DNA of 64,000 nt from Alnus glutinosa (Eukaryota; Streptophyta; Magnoliopsida; Fagales; Betulaceae): the NCBI RefSeq assembly GCF_958979055.1, contig NC_084889.1, forward strand, positions 8,053,761 to 8,117,760. The letters run 5' to 3'. How positions within the stretch are numbered: the stretch's first letter is position 1; the number at the start of each line of letters is the position of its first letter. Positions 11,331 through 23,800 of the stretch are shown piece after piece. The position numbers were made by a program, and so were the translations under genes. Under the pieces are notes generated by a model, which made no database searches, had not been told where the DNA came from, and worked only from the letters and a program-made list of their open reading frames with translations.

Positions 11331-14300
11331 ATGTTATCATTTTATAATGCTATGAATATTGATGTTATGAATCTTGGAAATACTATTAAGAATGAAAATC
11401 AAACATCCCAGCAGGATCGTGATAAAGCAATGAATGAAAATCAAGCATCCCTGCAGGATCGCGCTAAAGCAATAATTTTTCTTCGCCATCATCTACATGA
11501 TGAATTAAATAAAAATGAGTACCTTATAGTAAAAGATCCATTGATCTTATGGAATAATTTGAGGGAGAGATACAAGTACCAGAAGACAGTTATCCTCCCA
11601 AAAAGCTCATTATTGTTGGATGCACCTGAAGTTGCACTCTTTAAAATCAGCTCACAGTTAAAACTGTGCACTTATGATGATATATACCATATTTCATGCC
11701 TCGAATGTGCTCCTGCAGCAGCAATATCGAGAGCGTAATTTTACAAGATATTCTGAACTAATATCTTGTCTTTTAGTGGCTAAGCAAAACAACGAGCTAT
11801 TAATGAAAAATCACAAATCTCGTCCAACGAGTTCTACACCATTTCCTGAAGTAAATGGAACCTCATTTTGTGGTAATAAAGGAAACCATTATCGTGGATG
11901 TGGACGTGGTAGAATATATATATATATTATAGAGGTCAATGGGAATGTACTCATAATTCTTATAAAAGAAATATTCATTTCCACCAGAAGTGGAACCACA
12001 TTGAGGCGAAAGAATATAAAAACAAAGGTTTACAGAATAAACCTACAAAGAACTATGAAGATCGATAAATGTTACAGGTGTAATATGAAAAGACATTTGT
12101 CGCGTACCTGCTGTACGCCTAAACATCTGATCGACATATATCAAGCATCCATAAAAGAGAAAGAAAAGTGGATTAAAATGAATTTTGTTAACCACAGTAA
12201 TCTTGTAGTAACATATATATATGTTTTCATTATATTGTCAATTTTAATTTTATTTTGTTATTTTATTTTGATTAATGAAATTTAATATTTATTTTATTAT
12301 GTATGGAGGTATGGGTCATACTGATGGAATGATTAATTCCAAAATGATTGGTGAAGATTTGTGTCTAGCAGACAGTTGTACAACGCACACAATTCTTAAA
12401 GATAATAAATATTTTCAATACTTAATATTAAACAAAGCTAGTGTCAATACAATAGGTTCATCAAACCTAATTGAAGGCTCTGGAAGAGCAAATATTATAT
12501 TGCTAAAAGGAACAAAATTTTGTATTGATGATGCTTTGTATTCTTCTAAATCTAGAAGAAATTTAATCAGTTTTAAAGATATTCGTCTAAATGGTTATCA
12601 TGTTGAAACCAATAATGAAGGCAGTGACAAATATCTTTATATTACTTCAATTTCGGGCCAGAAGCTCATATTGGAAAAACTGCCTGCTTTCTCTTCCGGG
12701 TTGTATTATACAACAATAAGAACAATTGAATCACATGTTGTGATGCACCAGAAGTGCTCTAATCCAAAAATGTTTATGCTTTGGCATGACCGTCTTGGAC
12801 ATCCGGGAACAATTATGATGCGTCGAATAATTGAGAACTCTCATGGGCATCCCTTAAAGAGCCAGAAGATTCTTTTACAAAGTGATTATCCTTGTGCTGC
12901 ATGTTCTCAAGGTAAACTTGTAATAAAACCATCCCCTTCTAAGGTAATTCTTGAATCTCCATCATTTTTACAAAGGATTCAAGGGGATATATGTGGGCCA
13001 ATTCACCCTCCATGTGGGCCATTTAGATATTTTATGGTTTTAATAGATGCATCAACTAGATGGTCACATGTTTGCCTACTTTCTACTCGTAATGTTGCAT
13101 TTGCTAGACTTCTTGCCCAAATAATTAGATTACGGGCACAATTCCCTGATTATCCAATTCAATCTATTCGGATGGATAATGAGGGTGAATTTACATCTCA
13201 AGCATTTTATGATTATTGCATGTCAATCGGTATTAAAGTTGAGCATCCTGTTGCTCATACACATACTCAAAATGGTTTAGCTGAATCGTTTATTAAACGA
13301 CTTCAGTTAATTGCTCGACCTTTGCTTATGAAATCAAAACTGCCTGTTTCTGCTTGGGGTCATGCAATATTACATGCTGCATCATTAGTTCGGATCAGAC
13401 CAACATCTTACCAAAAATATTCCCCTTTACAACTTGCATTTGGTCAACCACCAAATATTTTTCATTTTCGCATTTTTGGTTGTGCTGTATATGTTCCAAT
13501 TGCTCCACCTCAGCGCACTAAGATGGGACCTCAACGTAGACTTGGGATTTATATTGGTTTTGATTCTCCATCTATTATTAGATATCTTGAACCTTTAACT
13601 GGTGATATTTTTAAAGCACGTTTTGAAGATTGTCATTTTGATGAAAATATATTTCCATCACTAGGGAAAGAAAAGTCGTTGCCAGAAGCACGACAAGAAA
13701 TCACTTGGAATAATTCGATGTTATCTCATTTTGATCCTCGTACAAATCAGTGTGAACTAGAAGTTCAGAGGATCATTGATTTGCAAAGTATTGCAAATCA
13801 ATTGCCGGATGCATTTACTGACAACAAGAAAATAATTAAGTCTCACATTCCAGCTGCTAATACTCCAGCAAAGATAGAAGTCCCTGTAGGACAATTAACT
13901 AATACAGCAGCAAATGAGTCTAAGGCACGCCTGAAGCGTGGAAGACCTATTGGTGCAAAGGATAAGATTCCCCAGAAGAGAAAAGCACAAGGAAATGAAA
14001 TCGGCGCTCTTGTAGAGGCCTTACCCACAAAACAGGCAACAGAAATTGATCCATCCAAACTTTCTGTACAAAATTCTCCTGGAAAGAAATCCCTTGAAGA
14101 GGAACCTCTTGAAGAGGAATCTCCTGAAGAGTTACCCCCTGAAGAGGAACAGGTACCTGAAAATAATGAGATCTCAATAAATTATATAAGTACAGGAGAA
14201 ATATTGGATAGAAACAAAATTGTCGTCGATAAATATTCTCATTTAAAGTTGCATTTGACATTACCAGAAGTAATGATGATATTGAACCACAATCCGTCGA

Positions 14301-15899
14301 AGAATGTCGACGTAGAAATGATTGGCCAATGTGGAAGGAAGCAATTCAGGCAGAATTGAACTCACTAGCAAAACGTGAAGTATTTGAACCTGTAGTCCAA
14401 ACACCAGAAGGTGTGTCGCATGTTGGATACAAGTGGGTATTTGTACGAAAACGTAATGAGAAAAATGACATTGTGAGATACAAAGCAAGACTTGTTGCAC
14501 AAGGTTTCCTGCAGAAACCAGATATTGATTATGAAGAAACATATTCCCCTGTAGTGGATGCAATTACATTTAGATTTTTGATTAGCTTGGTAGTAACAGA
14601 AAGTTTGGATATGCGTTTAATGGATGTGGTTACAGCATATTTATATGGATCACTTGATAATGATATATACATGAAAATCCCTGAAGGATACAAAATGCCT
14701 GAAGCATATAATTCAAAATCCCGAAGTATTTATTCTATCAAGCTACAAAGATCTTTATACGGGTTAAAGCAATCCGGACGCATGTGGTACAATCGTCTTA
14801 GTGAATATCTATTGAAAGAAGGATTTGAGAATAATCCAATTTGTCCATGCGTTTTCATTAAGAAATCAGAATCTGGATTTGCTATCATTGCAGTTTATGT
14901 AGATGATTTAAATCTTGTCGGAACTCCAGAAGAGTTCACAAAAACTGCCACTTATCTAAAAAATGAGTTTGAGATGAAAGATCTTGGAAAGACAAAATTT
15001 TGTCTTGGCTTACAGATTGAACATTTTCAAAATGGAATTCTTGTTCATCAATCAACACACACAGAAAAAGTCCTGAAGCATTTTTACATGGAGAAAGCTC
15101 ATCCTTTGAGCACTCCAATTGTTATTCGTTCACTTGATGTGAAAAAGGACCCTTTTCGTCCTCGAGAAGATGACGAAGAAATTCTTGGTCCTGAAGTACC
15201 ATATCTTAGTGCAATTGGCGCACTCATGTATCTTGCAAATTACACACGACCTGATATAGCATTTTCAGTTAATTTACTAGCAAGATATAGTTCTGCACCA
15301 ACTCGAAGGCATTGGAATGGGGTCAAACATGTTCTACGTTATCTTCGTGGAACAACTGACATGGGATTATTTTATCCAAGAGGTTCAAATTCACAGTTAG
15401 TTGGATATGCAGATGCGGGTTTTCTTTCTGATCCGCATAAAGGTAGATCTCAAACAAGATATCTATTTACATGTGGAAGTACTGCTATTTCATGGAGATC
15501 TGTCAAGCAAACACTTGTTGCTACTTCTCAAATCACTCAGAAATTATTGCAATTCATGAAGCAAGTCGGGAATGCATATGGCTAAGATCACTAATTCAAC
15601 ACATTCAAGAAAAGTGTGGTTTATCCACAATCAAAGATAGCCCGACAATATTATATGAAGATAATGCTGCTTGTATCACACAGATCAGAGGAGGATACAT
15701 TAAAGGTGATAGAACAAAACATATTTCACCAAAATTCTTTTATACACATGAGCTCCAGAAGAGTGGTGATATTGATGTGAAGCAGATACGATCAAGTGAC
15801 AATTTAGCAGATTTATTTACCAAAACATTACCAACTGCAACATTTAAGAAGTTGGTGAATAACATTGGACTGCGCCGACTCAAGGATCTTTCATCATAA
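11331..15899 (+). pseudogene. Broken gag-pol of the first Copia element
   Basis: A gag start with the dimer-like region ...LILWNNLRERY lies at 11331-11738. A second frame at 11674-12285 carries a CCHC knuckle (CYRCNMKRHLSRTC). A third, 12275-14359, holds the protease (LADSCTTHTI in place of the common DSGA), the gag-pre-integrase LWHDRLGHPG and an integrase core with GDICGP, FMVLIDASTRW, RMDNEGEF and the final Glu in NGLAESF. Reverse transcriptase is at 14329-15585 with the YVDD box, and RNase H is completed in a fifth frame, 15471-15899. The frames change at about 11700, 12280, 14330 and 15540. An acidic repeat (EEEPLEEESPEE) sits near 14090-14150. These breaks mean that no single polyprotein can be read. 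Confidence 0.9.
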
Positions 15900-16146
15900 A
15901 CAATTGAAGCTATTCATGCTAATGAGGGGGAGTAAAATGATTATGCTGATTGTACTCTTTTTCCTTCGCTAAGGTTTTTCCCACTGGGTTTTCCTTTGCA
16001 AGGTTTTACTGAGGCAATCCTAAAGCATATGACGACACACAAGAATAATGTACTCTTTTTCCTTCGTCACAGGTTTTTCCTACTGGGTTTTCCTTGGCAA
16101 GGTTTTAATGAGGCATATTCTTAGTGTATGGTCATCCAAAGGGGAG

Positions 16147-16451
16147 TGTTATGAATGCATTCATGCATTTGGTGGATGACCATTTAGTTTCATCTATTGG
16201 AATTCTACACATTCATGTCATCTTTTAGAATTCCATAACATTCATGTAATACATTGATGTAGCCTTTTAATTCATGTCATATCCTTTCCTATTCCTTAAC
16301 CTCCCACTATGATTCTATGTCTATAAAAGGGAGTATTGGGTACTTTGTAAAACACACAATTATAAAGAAGAATCATACATAGTTCCTGAAGAACTAGTTT
16401 CATATTTACAATCTCTTATCTTGTCTTGTTATTTTCATTAATTTTACAACA
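16147..16451 (+). repeat. 3' LTR of the first Copia element
   Basis: This 305-bp copy of the 5' LTR is followed by the target duplication ttaat at 16452-16456. The sequence after it (cctttttctcactaac-like) continues the repeat that was interrupted at 10797. Confidence 0.95.
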
Positions 16452-16456
16452 TTAAT

Positions 16457-17808
16457 CCTTTTCTCACTAACTGCAACACTTTTCTTTTGTAAAAATGCTA
16501 GCTAGCCTTGTAGCCATCCACTGATGTAGGATTGTCACATCAGAACAAAAATTGCCTAGCCACTCTAATGGGTAGCCCGTACCGTCGAATCTAATGGTCA
16601 CGATCACTCCCTACAAGGTAGTTGGAGGTGGCTCTAATCAAGGGCAAGTTTGTGCTTCTTTTTTTTTTCTTTCTTTTTATTTATGCCACGCCGCACTGCC
16701 ACATAAAGTCATAAATGTGGGATGCATGTAGCATTACTCTTAAAAAACAACTAGAATATCCCTCAATCCTACAAATTTCGAACTTACAATAGTGCTTACT
16801 TTTTGGGAGGGAGGAAAAATAGCACTTGGCAACAAAAAATTCCACAAAGGTAGCATTTCAATTTCTTCAATACCAATGCGAAAGCTAGACAATTTTCTTC
16901 TCTTGCGAGGAATGCTTAAGCGGATATGCGTACACCATTTGACCAAAGTACAGAAAACTTTAGTTATAACAATGATGTTGCCCTTTAGTGTTTAATTGGT
17001 ATAAATTATAATGGGGTTCAAACAAGAAGCAGGTCTGCTTAAGAAGTTAGCACCGTGACTAAACCAAACTTTGTCCGAAAGGACAAATAAATAAATCTGT
17101 CTTTAACAACCATGTGAAGGGGCAAGGGGAAAAGAGAACGAGGAAAAAATTGGCCAAAGGTCTTCCTATTGGCAAATTGATCATATAAAGAACCATGAAA
17201 AGGAAGAGAAAGAAACATATTGACGAAATATAGAGTTCCTGACTTCCAGTAGTTTAGATTCAGAAATTGGAAGAAGCCATCTTAAGCCTATCTAACATGG
17301 TTGTAGTCTTTCAAAAATAAGAATGTTGCCTGAACACATTGCAAGCCACATGGCCTATGATGTCTCTCTCTTCCCCACTGCAGAATCATATGAAACAGCA
17401 AAGAAGAAAAGTACATAAATATCCGCATAATAAACCAATTGCTGGCCAATAGAGAGAGAGAGAGAGTGAACATATTAAACAAGCATAGCCGTACCTTACT
17501 CTGGAATCTTCACATGGAACGTCAAATTTCTATCACCCATTTTGCCTCTTCAATTTGAGCTATTGCAGCTCTCAGCTAGAACATGGCAGTGTACTTTAAA
17601 TTGTCAGTTGCTGATCTCTAAAGCTCTTGTTTAACAAGCGAATCAATTCTTCATCTGGAGCCATCAGATAGAATTTACAACAGTCAGTCTACTTGAGCAT
17701 AAACTTTATGCACAAATTTGAGCCCCAGGAGATTCAAAATGATCTGAAATCAATTCAATCCCCAAACAAAGTCCAGTCTAAACTCATCCTTTAAAAAGAT
17801 TAAAGCAA
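16457..17808. other. Intergenic spacer and probable 3' flank of the exonuclease gene
   Basis: Nothing coding was recognised. A (GA)n run occurs near 17451-17466. Bases 17500-17808 lie directly downstream of the exonuclease stop codon on the minus strand and may be its 3' UTR. An excellent splice donor overlaps that stop, so a further 3' exon here is possible, though none was identified. Confidence 0.5.
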
Positions 17809-20800
17809 TTACCTGTGGGGTCTTAAACCATCTGAAAAATTTGATCGATTTTGATGAGTGAGCTTCGGAGTTTCTTCCAACAATTTGAAGAAATTAGATA
17901 GAATAGTCGAATCATAGTGCATCTCTCTCTCAACCAACCACTCCTCTTTCAGTTGAACATCGACATCCCTGTATAACAGAGTCATTCATGGAATGAACAA
18001 CTAAGGATGATTTAAGAGGAAGCAAACGCAAGAAGGGAACTATAATTGAAGCATTTTCTATGGCAAAGCCTCCACCAGGAAACCAAATTCCTTGCCAATA
18101 AAAAGGCAAAGGGGAAAAAAATAAAAAATGAACTGCATTACCTCCTCAGGGCAAGAACTTTGTGATTCCTTCGCAGGTAATCAGCATGCTTTGTAAGGGC
18201 ATCTTGTGCATACTGTCTGCCCACAGTTCTCACCGCAGCAACATTTAGTAAATTTTCCAATGAACCATGCTTTTTCAAAAGCTTTAGGGCAGTCTTTCGA
18301 CCAAATCCAGGAGCCACATGTTGGATCCCAGGAACACCATCAACCTCATCACCTATGATGCATCCTACAAAAAAGCAGCTCCATTTAGAATGAAGATAAA
18401 TCAAATACATTATAGCCAGTGAATTCACAAGTGGGATCAGTCTTATTAGATGATGCAAGTGATAGATTTGTTCTCTATTCTTATTGGGGTGGTATTCACA
18501 TAATGAAGACAGTCTGGAAAGGAAATAATGTTTGAATTCTTCTTGTTTGTCATTGTTTGTATCATACTTTTTTCCAATACAACCTTGGAGAAAGTATTAT
18601 TTGTATCACTATCAACTAGATCAATATCCAAGATCTTGATTCAATCTCAGGATTTCACTTTAACGAAGGACAAGGTAAAAGTAATGCAGAAAAGCAATAT
18701 ATCAAACTATCATCTAGTAGCTATAAAAATTACCACCACACATGCATATATCACAATGATAACTTACCACCAATATGAGATATTATTCTACCGATCTACT
18801 CAAATAGAAAATGATTAACTTGTAGAAAAACAGCAACTATAGCTTCACAGTTCAATTTAAGTTGGGTTGGTTTTCCATCCCCTTAATTTGCTCTGTTGGA
18901 AACATTAACCATGTTATAAATTTAAAAGGAAAAAAAGAAAAGAAAAAGAGAATAACCAGTACTTGTAAAACGTAACCTGAATCTAGCAGTTGTAGAAGGC
19001 TAAAAGTTGCAATGTGAAAGTTGGTGATTAGCTGTGACATAGTACTAAACATTATCTAGCAACATATTACCCAAAAAACGTGACTGCAATAGATCATGGA
19101 TAATAAAATGTTAACATAAATATCACCAGATTGCATCTCATACTTACTAAGGCTCAAATCACAGCATGGATCACAATTATACTGAGCTACGTAGTGCTTT
19201 AAGGTGTAAAAGGACCATCGGTCTAAATCTTCTAAAGGCATAACAATTTGGACATCTTCTGAAATCAATTGCTTGAAATCTTTATCCGGAGAGCCAATTA
19301 CCACCCTGTAGCCTCTTTGTAGAACTTGTCCTGCGAGTGTAGCTACAACATCATCTGCTTCATGGCCTTCAACTTTTATGACCTGCGTGATTATGCTCTC
19401 AAAGTGAAGGGCTTGAACGTAGCATGGTTAGAAAAACACCATTTGATATCTATCTGAGTTCTACTCAGTGAGGGATCAAGAAAATTAAGATAAGAATGAG
19501 TGATAGAGTAACCTAGTGTAACACCCATGTCCCACATTGCTTAGTTACTAAGTGAAATTGGATTTTATAAGGGATTCTAAGAAAGCTCCAAATTGACTAG
19601 TTCTTTTGGGATGATAATGCAGATATGGCTATCTCTTTTTCCTGAGTCATTACATTTAGCATGGTCATAAGAATAGAAAAAAAAAAAAAAAAAAAAAATC
19701 ATCTGTTTTTAGTTTCCATCAAAATCTATGTTTCTTAGAAAGAGATGGTTCTAGAAGGAACTACAAAGGTCAAAGGAAATTTTGTGATAATAACAAAAAT
19801 CCATCATATAATGATATCATAATCTTCTATTTAGAAGAGACAAAACCTAAAAACCCTAGAAACAATCAATCATGACCTTTTGATTTAGACTAATCCTAGC
19901 CATAGATAATAAAAATAAACCAAAAGACTCATATACCCTTAAATAATCAAAAATAGACTAGGCTGCTCCAATACCTATGAACAGTACTACAGCTACAATA
20001 CCACCACCATTAACTTTTTCCTTTTCAATGTCCTGTACTAGTTCTACCCGGGTTGGAAGAGAACTCATCCTCAATTTTAACTTCTACATTTCTACAATCT
20101 ATTGCAATCCAAATAATACTTTCCAGCAATTCTGCATATTGTTTTTCCTTAATTGACTACATGATAATTCATTATGAAAGAAAATCAACATCAGTTTTCT
20201 TAGATGTCATACAACCTACCTTCATAATTTGGATCAAACCCTTTCTTTGCCCTCTTATGATTTTGGCAAATCGATTCATGTCCTATGACGTCTTGCCAAA
20301 TCTGATCATAGATCACTTTTCTTCATTATAATGCTGATAAGGCACATCATCCAATGACATACCAATTGAAAAAACATATTTTTTCCCCAAAATTATCAAT
20401 ACATTTTTTTTTATAAGTAATCAAGATATTATTAAAAGCATAAACCGCCAGTAGGGGCAAAAAAAAAAGAAAATCATGGTAACTAATCACCAAAGGAAAA
20501 ACATAAACAGTTATCCAAAAATACAAAATGTTGAAAAATAAAGATTTAATCTTTTCCAAAGTCCTCTTGCGGTCCTCAAAACTTCTATCATTCATTTTCC
20601 TCCATAGACACCACAAAAAGCACGAAGACACCATCTTCCATAAAGCAGCACTCGAAGTGCTGCCGACAGTCCACCAACAAGCATACAAATCGACTACTCG
20701 TTTAGGCATAATCCAAGACAATCCAAATTGACTGGAGAAAACATTCCAAATGGCACAAGCTACCTCATAATGAAAAAGAAGATGGTCCACTGACTCTCCA

Positions 20801-23800
20801 TTCCTTTTGCACATACAACACCTATCAATCACAATGACGCGCCGCTTTCGGAGATTGTCCATGGTAAGGGTCTTTTCTAAGGCCACCGACCACACAAAAA
20901 AGGCCACCCTCAACGGAACCTTAGTTCGCCGAGCACTCTTCCAAAGATTATCAATTCATATTCATAAAAACTTGATAATAACCAAACATGTTCTATGTGG
21001 ACTTCCATCAAACACAGGTGAAGTGTTCTAATTAACAAGTGTGGTCTGAATATTGTTGCCTGAGCAAGGAATTTCATCAAACACTTATTCCTACCTTCAT
21101 GATTATAAGCAGTAGCATTTAGCACATTCACAACATCATCATCATGATATGCATAATAAATTGGTGGCAAATCCCAATCTACAAAAACATCATTCTCAAA
21201 ATTCTTGTCTTCAAGACTATCTTTTGGTATGTCTAAACATTTTCTTTTTCCTTTTGCGTTCCAAATTCTCTATAAAAGCTTCTTCTTGTTGATTCATTAG
21301 ATCATCAAGTCTTTGAGCCATCCACTCAAGCTCCTCTTCAATTTCTATCAACTACAATCTTTCACACAATATGGTTGACCTAGTTCAGCTGCGATACCAA
21401 ACAATGCAGTTGAGAGCGTGAGTAGACATAGATTTACTTCTATTTTCCATCAAAACCTATGTTTCTTAGGGAGAAACAATTTGTTGGAGATGTGATACGT
21501 TCAGAATTTTAGGGCTTACGTGGCAGCACATGTGGCAATTCTAAAGCCCAATTCGGCAGAGAATAAGGAGTATATTCTCCATGGTTTATTTCCTTAAGTA
21601 TTTAGTTTAATAAGGAATGTATTTTCCATTAGTTATTTTCTTCTTTGTTTATTTTCCTGCATTGTGTTATGACGGCTAGACCTAATGGTTATGTCTTATG
21701 ACCTAGCCGTCATCTATTTAAGTGTAATCCTATTCAATGAATAAGGATGCTGAATATTATGAAAACCTAGACCTTTGTGGTTGTTTTGGAGATCAAGGCT
21801 CTCTCGAAGTAGCCATTGGAGATCACAGCTCTCTCGAAGTAGCCCATATCCTTTTCTTTTGTTTCTTTTTATTATTTGATTGCATCAAGATGGTGGGTCA
21901 TATTCTGAATGAGGAAGTAACATTGGTCTCGGCTCTCTAGTACAAAGGCCTACTAGGAATTCAATGTACTAAGCTATGGCTTAATTGATGGCAGTGTGTA
22001 TATATATATATATATCTACATTGTAACCCTATTTTTTGTTGACGTAGTGAAAAATTAGCTGCTCACTCCTGTGAATATAGGCACACTAATGAATCACGTA
22101 AATCCTCTATGTGATGTTTTCTCTCTCTTTTCTCTTTACTTTTTACTAAATCGTATAGTCTCAACAATCTCCAACACAGTTCATGAAAAAGTAGAAGAGC
22201 CAAAAGCAATTTTAGCCATCTTATAATGATATCAAAATCTTCTATTTATAAGAAGAAAAAACTCAAAAACCCTAGAAACAATTAATCATGACCCAGTGAT
22301 TTAAACTAAGGGTCCGTTTGGGTTTGCGATTTCAAAAAGTGCGATTTAAAATAACGGTTTAAAAATGTGCGATTTTTTTTTTTTTGATAGGTAATTAAAG
22401 TTTTATTGAGAAAAGAAGCGTAAGGCGCCCCTAAGTACACAGGTGGTATACAAAGGAGAATCAAAGCTAACCCGAAAACCCAACAAACAACCAAAGCAAT
22501 AAGAAAAGTAAACCTAAGGACCCGAGAAACAAACCACAAAAACCCCCGAGGCATACAACCCTACGTCACATGAGTCTTGCCTTTCCTACGCCTAGAAGAA
22601 GTTTTAGAGTCACCATAATTAACGGAGCTTTGCAGATTCAGAAGTTCTTTTTTGCCCTTAGTCTTCTGACGCTTAATCATTTCATCCGTAATAGCCATGA
22701 TCCTCTCGCCATGCTCCTTAGACACCGTCCATGCAAACTCTTGGGACAACATCTCCCAAATCCCAGCAGCCTTCTTCCTGACATCTAACTCCCACTCCGA
22801 TTAAAAAATAAATAAAAATTGTGCGATTTGAAAAAAGTGATTTTTAAAAACGCAGTTAAGCGTTTGGCAAAATCGTAATTTAGCCTTTAAGATCACAAAT
22901 CAGCCTTTAAAATTATGCGTTTTCAAAAAAGCACCATCTTAACTGCGATTTGAAAAAGCAGATTTTCTGCGTTTTCAAATCGTAATTTTTAAAAACGCAT
23001 TTCCCAAACGATTTATGTTCTGCGATTTGGTTTAAAATTGCACTTATTGTCTACGATATCGCAATCCCAAATGCACCATAATCCTAACAATACATAGCAA
23101 AAGTAACTCATAAACTCAAATACCCCTACATAATATAAAATTTTTTATAAGTAATAATCTAAAATTGAACTGACAGGGGTATTGTACCTTTGAACAGTAC
23201 CATGCAACAATAGCTTTTTATTTTCCATTTTTGTTGCATCAAACATCCTTGGAAGCCCAAGACCGAGGTTTGAGCCTTGTCAATTGAGAAGCACATACCA
23301 ATGAAAAATGTTTTCTTGTCCGAGGTTAAGTTATATGGTAGTTTTTTTTTTTTTTTAAGTAATAAACCGGTCTTATTAAAAGCGTAAGGCGCCCCAAAGT
23401 ACTGGAAGTATACAAGAGAAAGCACTTAACTAGAAAGCGAAAAATGAAACAGCCCACTATTAGAACACCTCTCACACAAGACTCAAAGTCCCAGCAGGAG
23501 TCTTGTGTTGAGTCTTGTGCGGCTCAATCTGTGGAGGTGTCCAACGGGGAATCTACTAAGAAGTCCTCTACTTCTATCCAAAAGCCCAGTCATGTTATAG
23601 AGTCCTAATGCAATAGTATCATAGCTAGATAAGATTTCAAGTGTTATAGTTTGAATGTATTTAGAGGTAGAAACCGGTTGCTAGACTAGAGTTAGTGTTT
23701 ATCTTAAACTCTGTAATGAAACTCTATATATGATCAATGAATGCTCGGTAAAGAGTAAGGTTTCAACTTCCATAATTTCTATGTTTTATCATGGTATCAG

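Larger units (their letters stand above)
10798..16451 (+). mobile_element. Ty1/Copia LTR retrotransposon, young insertion
   Basis: Two 305-bp LTRs (10798-11102 and 16147-16451) differ at only 3 positions. Both start TGTTATG and end ACAACA, and the 5-bp target duplication ttaat flanks the element (10793-10797, 16452-16456). A polypurine tract, aaaggggag, lies directly before the 3' LTR. Between the LTRs the order gag, protease, integrase, reverse transcriptase, RNase H identifies Copia. The coding region is spread over several frames, so the copy is probably not autonomous, even though about 1% LTR divergence suggests a recent insertion. It lies just downstream of the truncated LRR copy. Confidence 0.95.
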
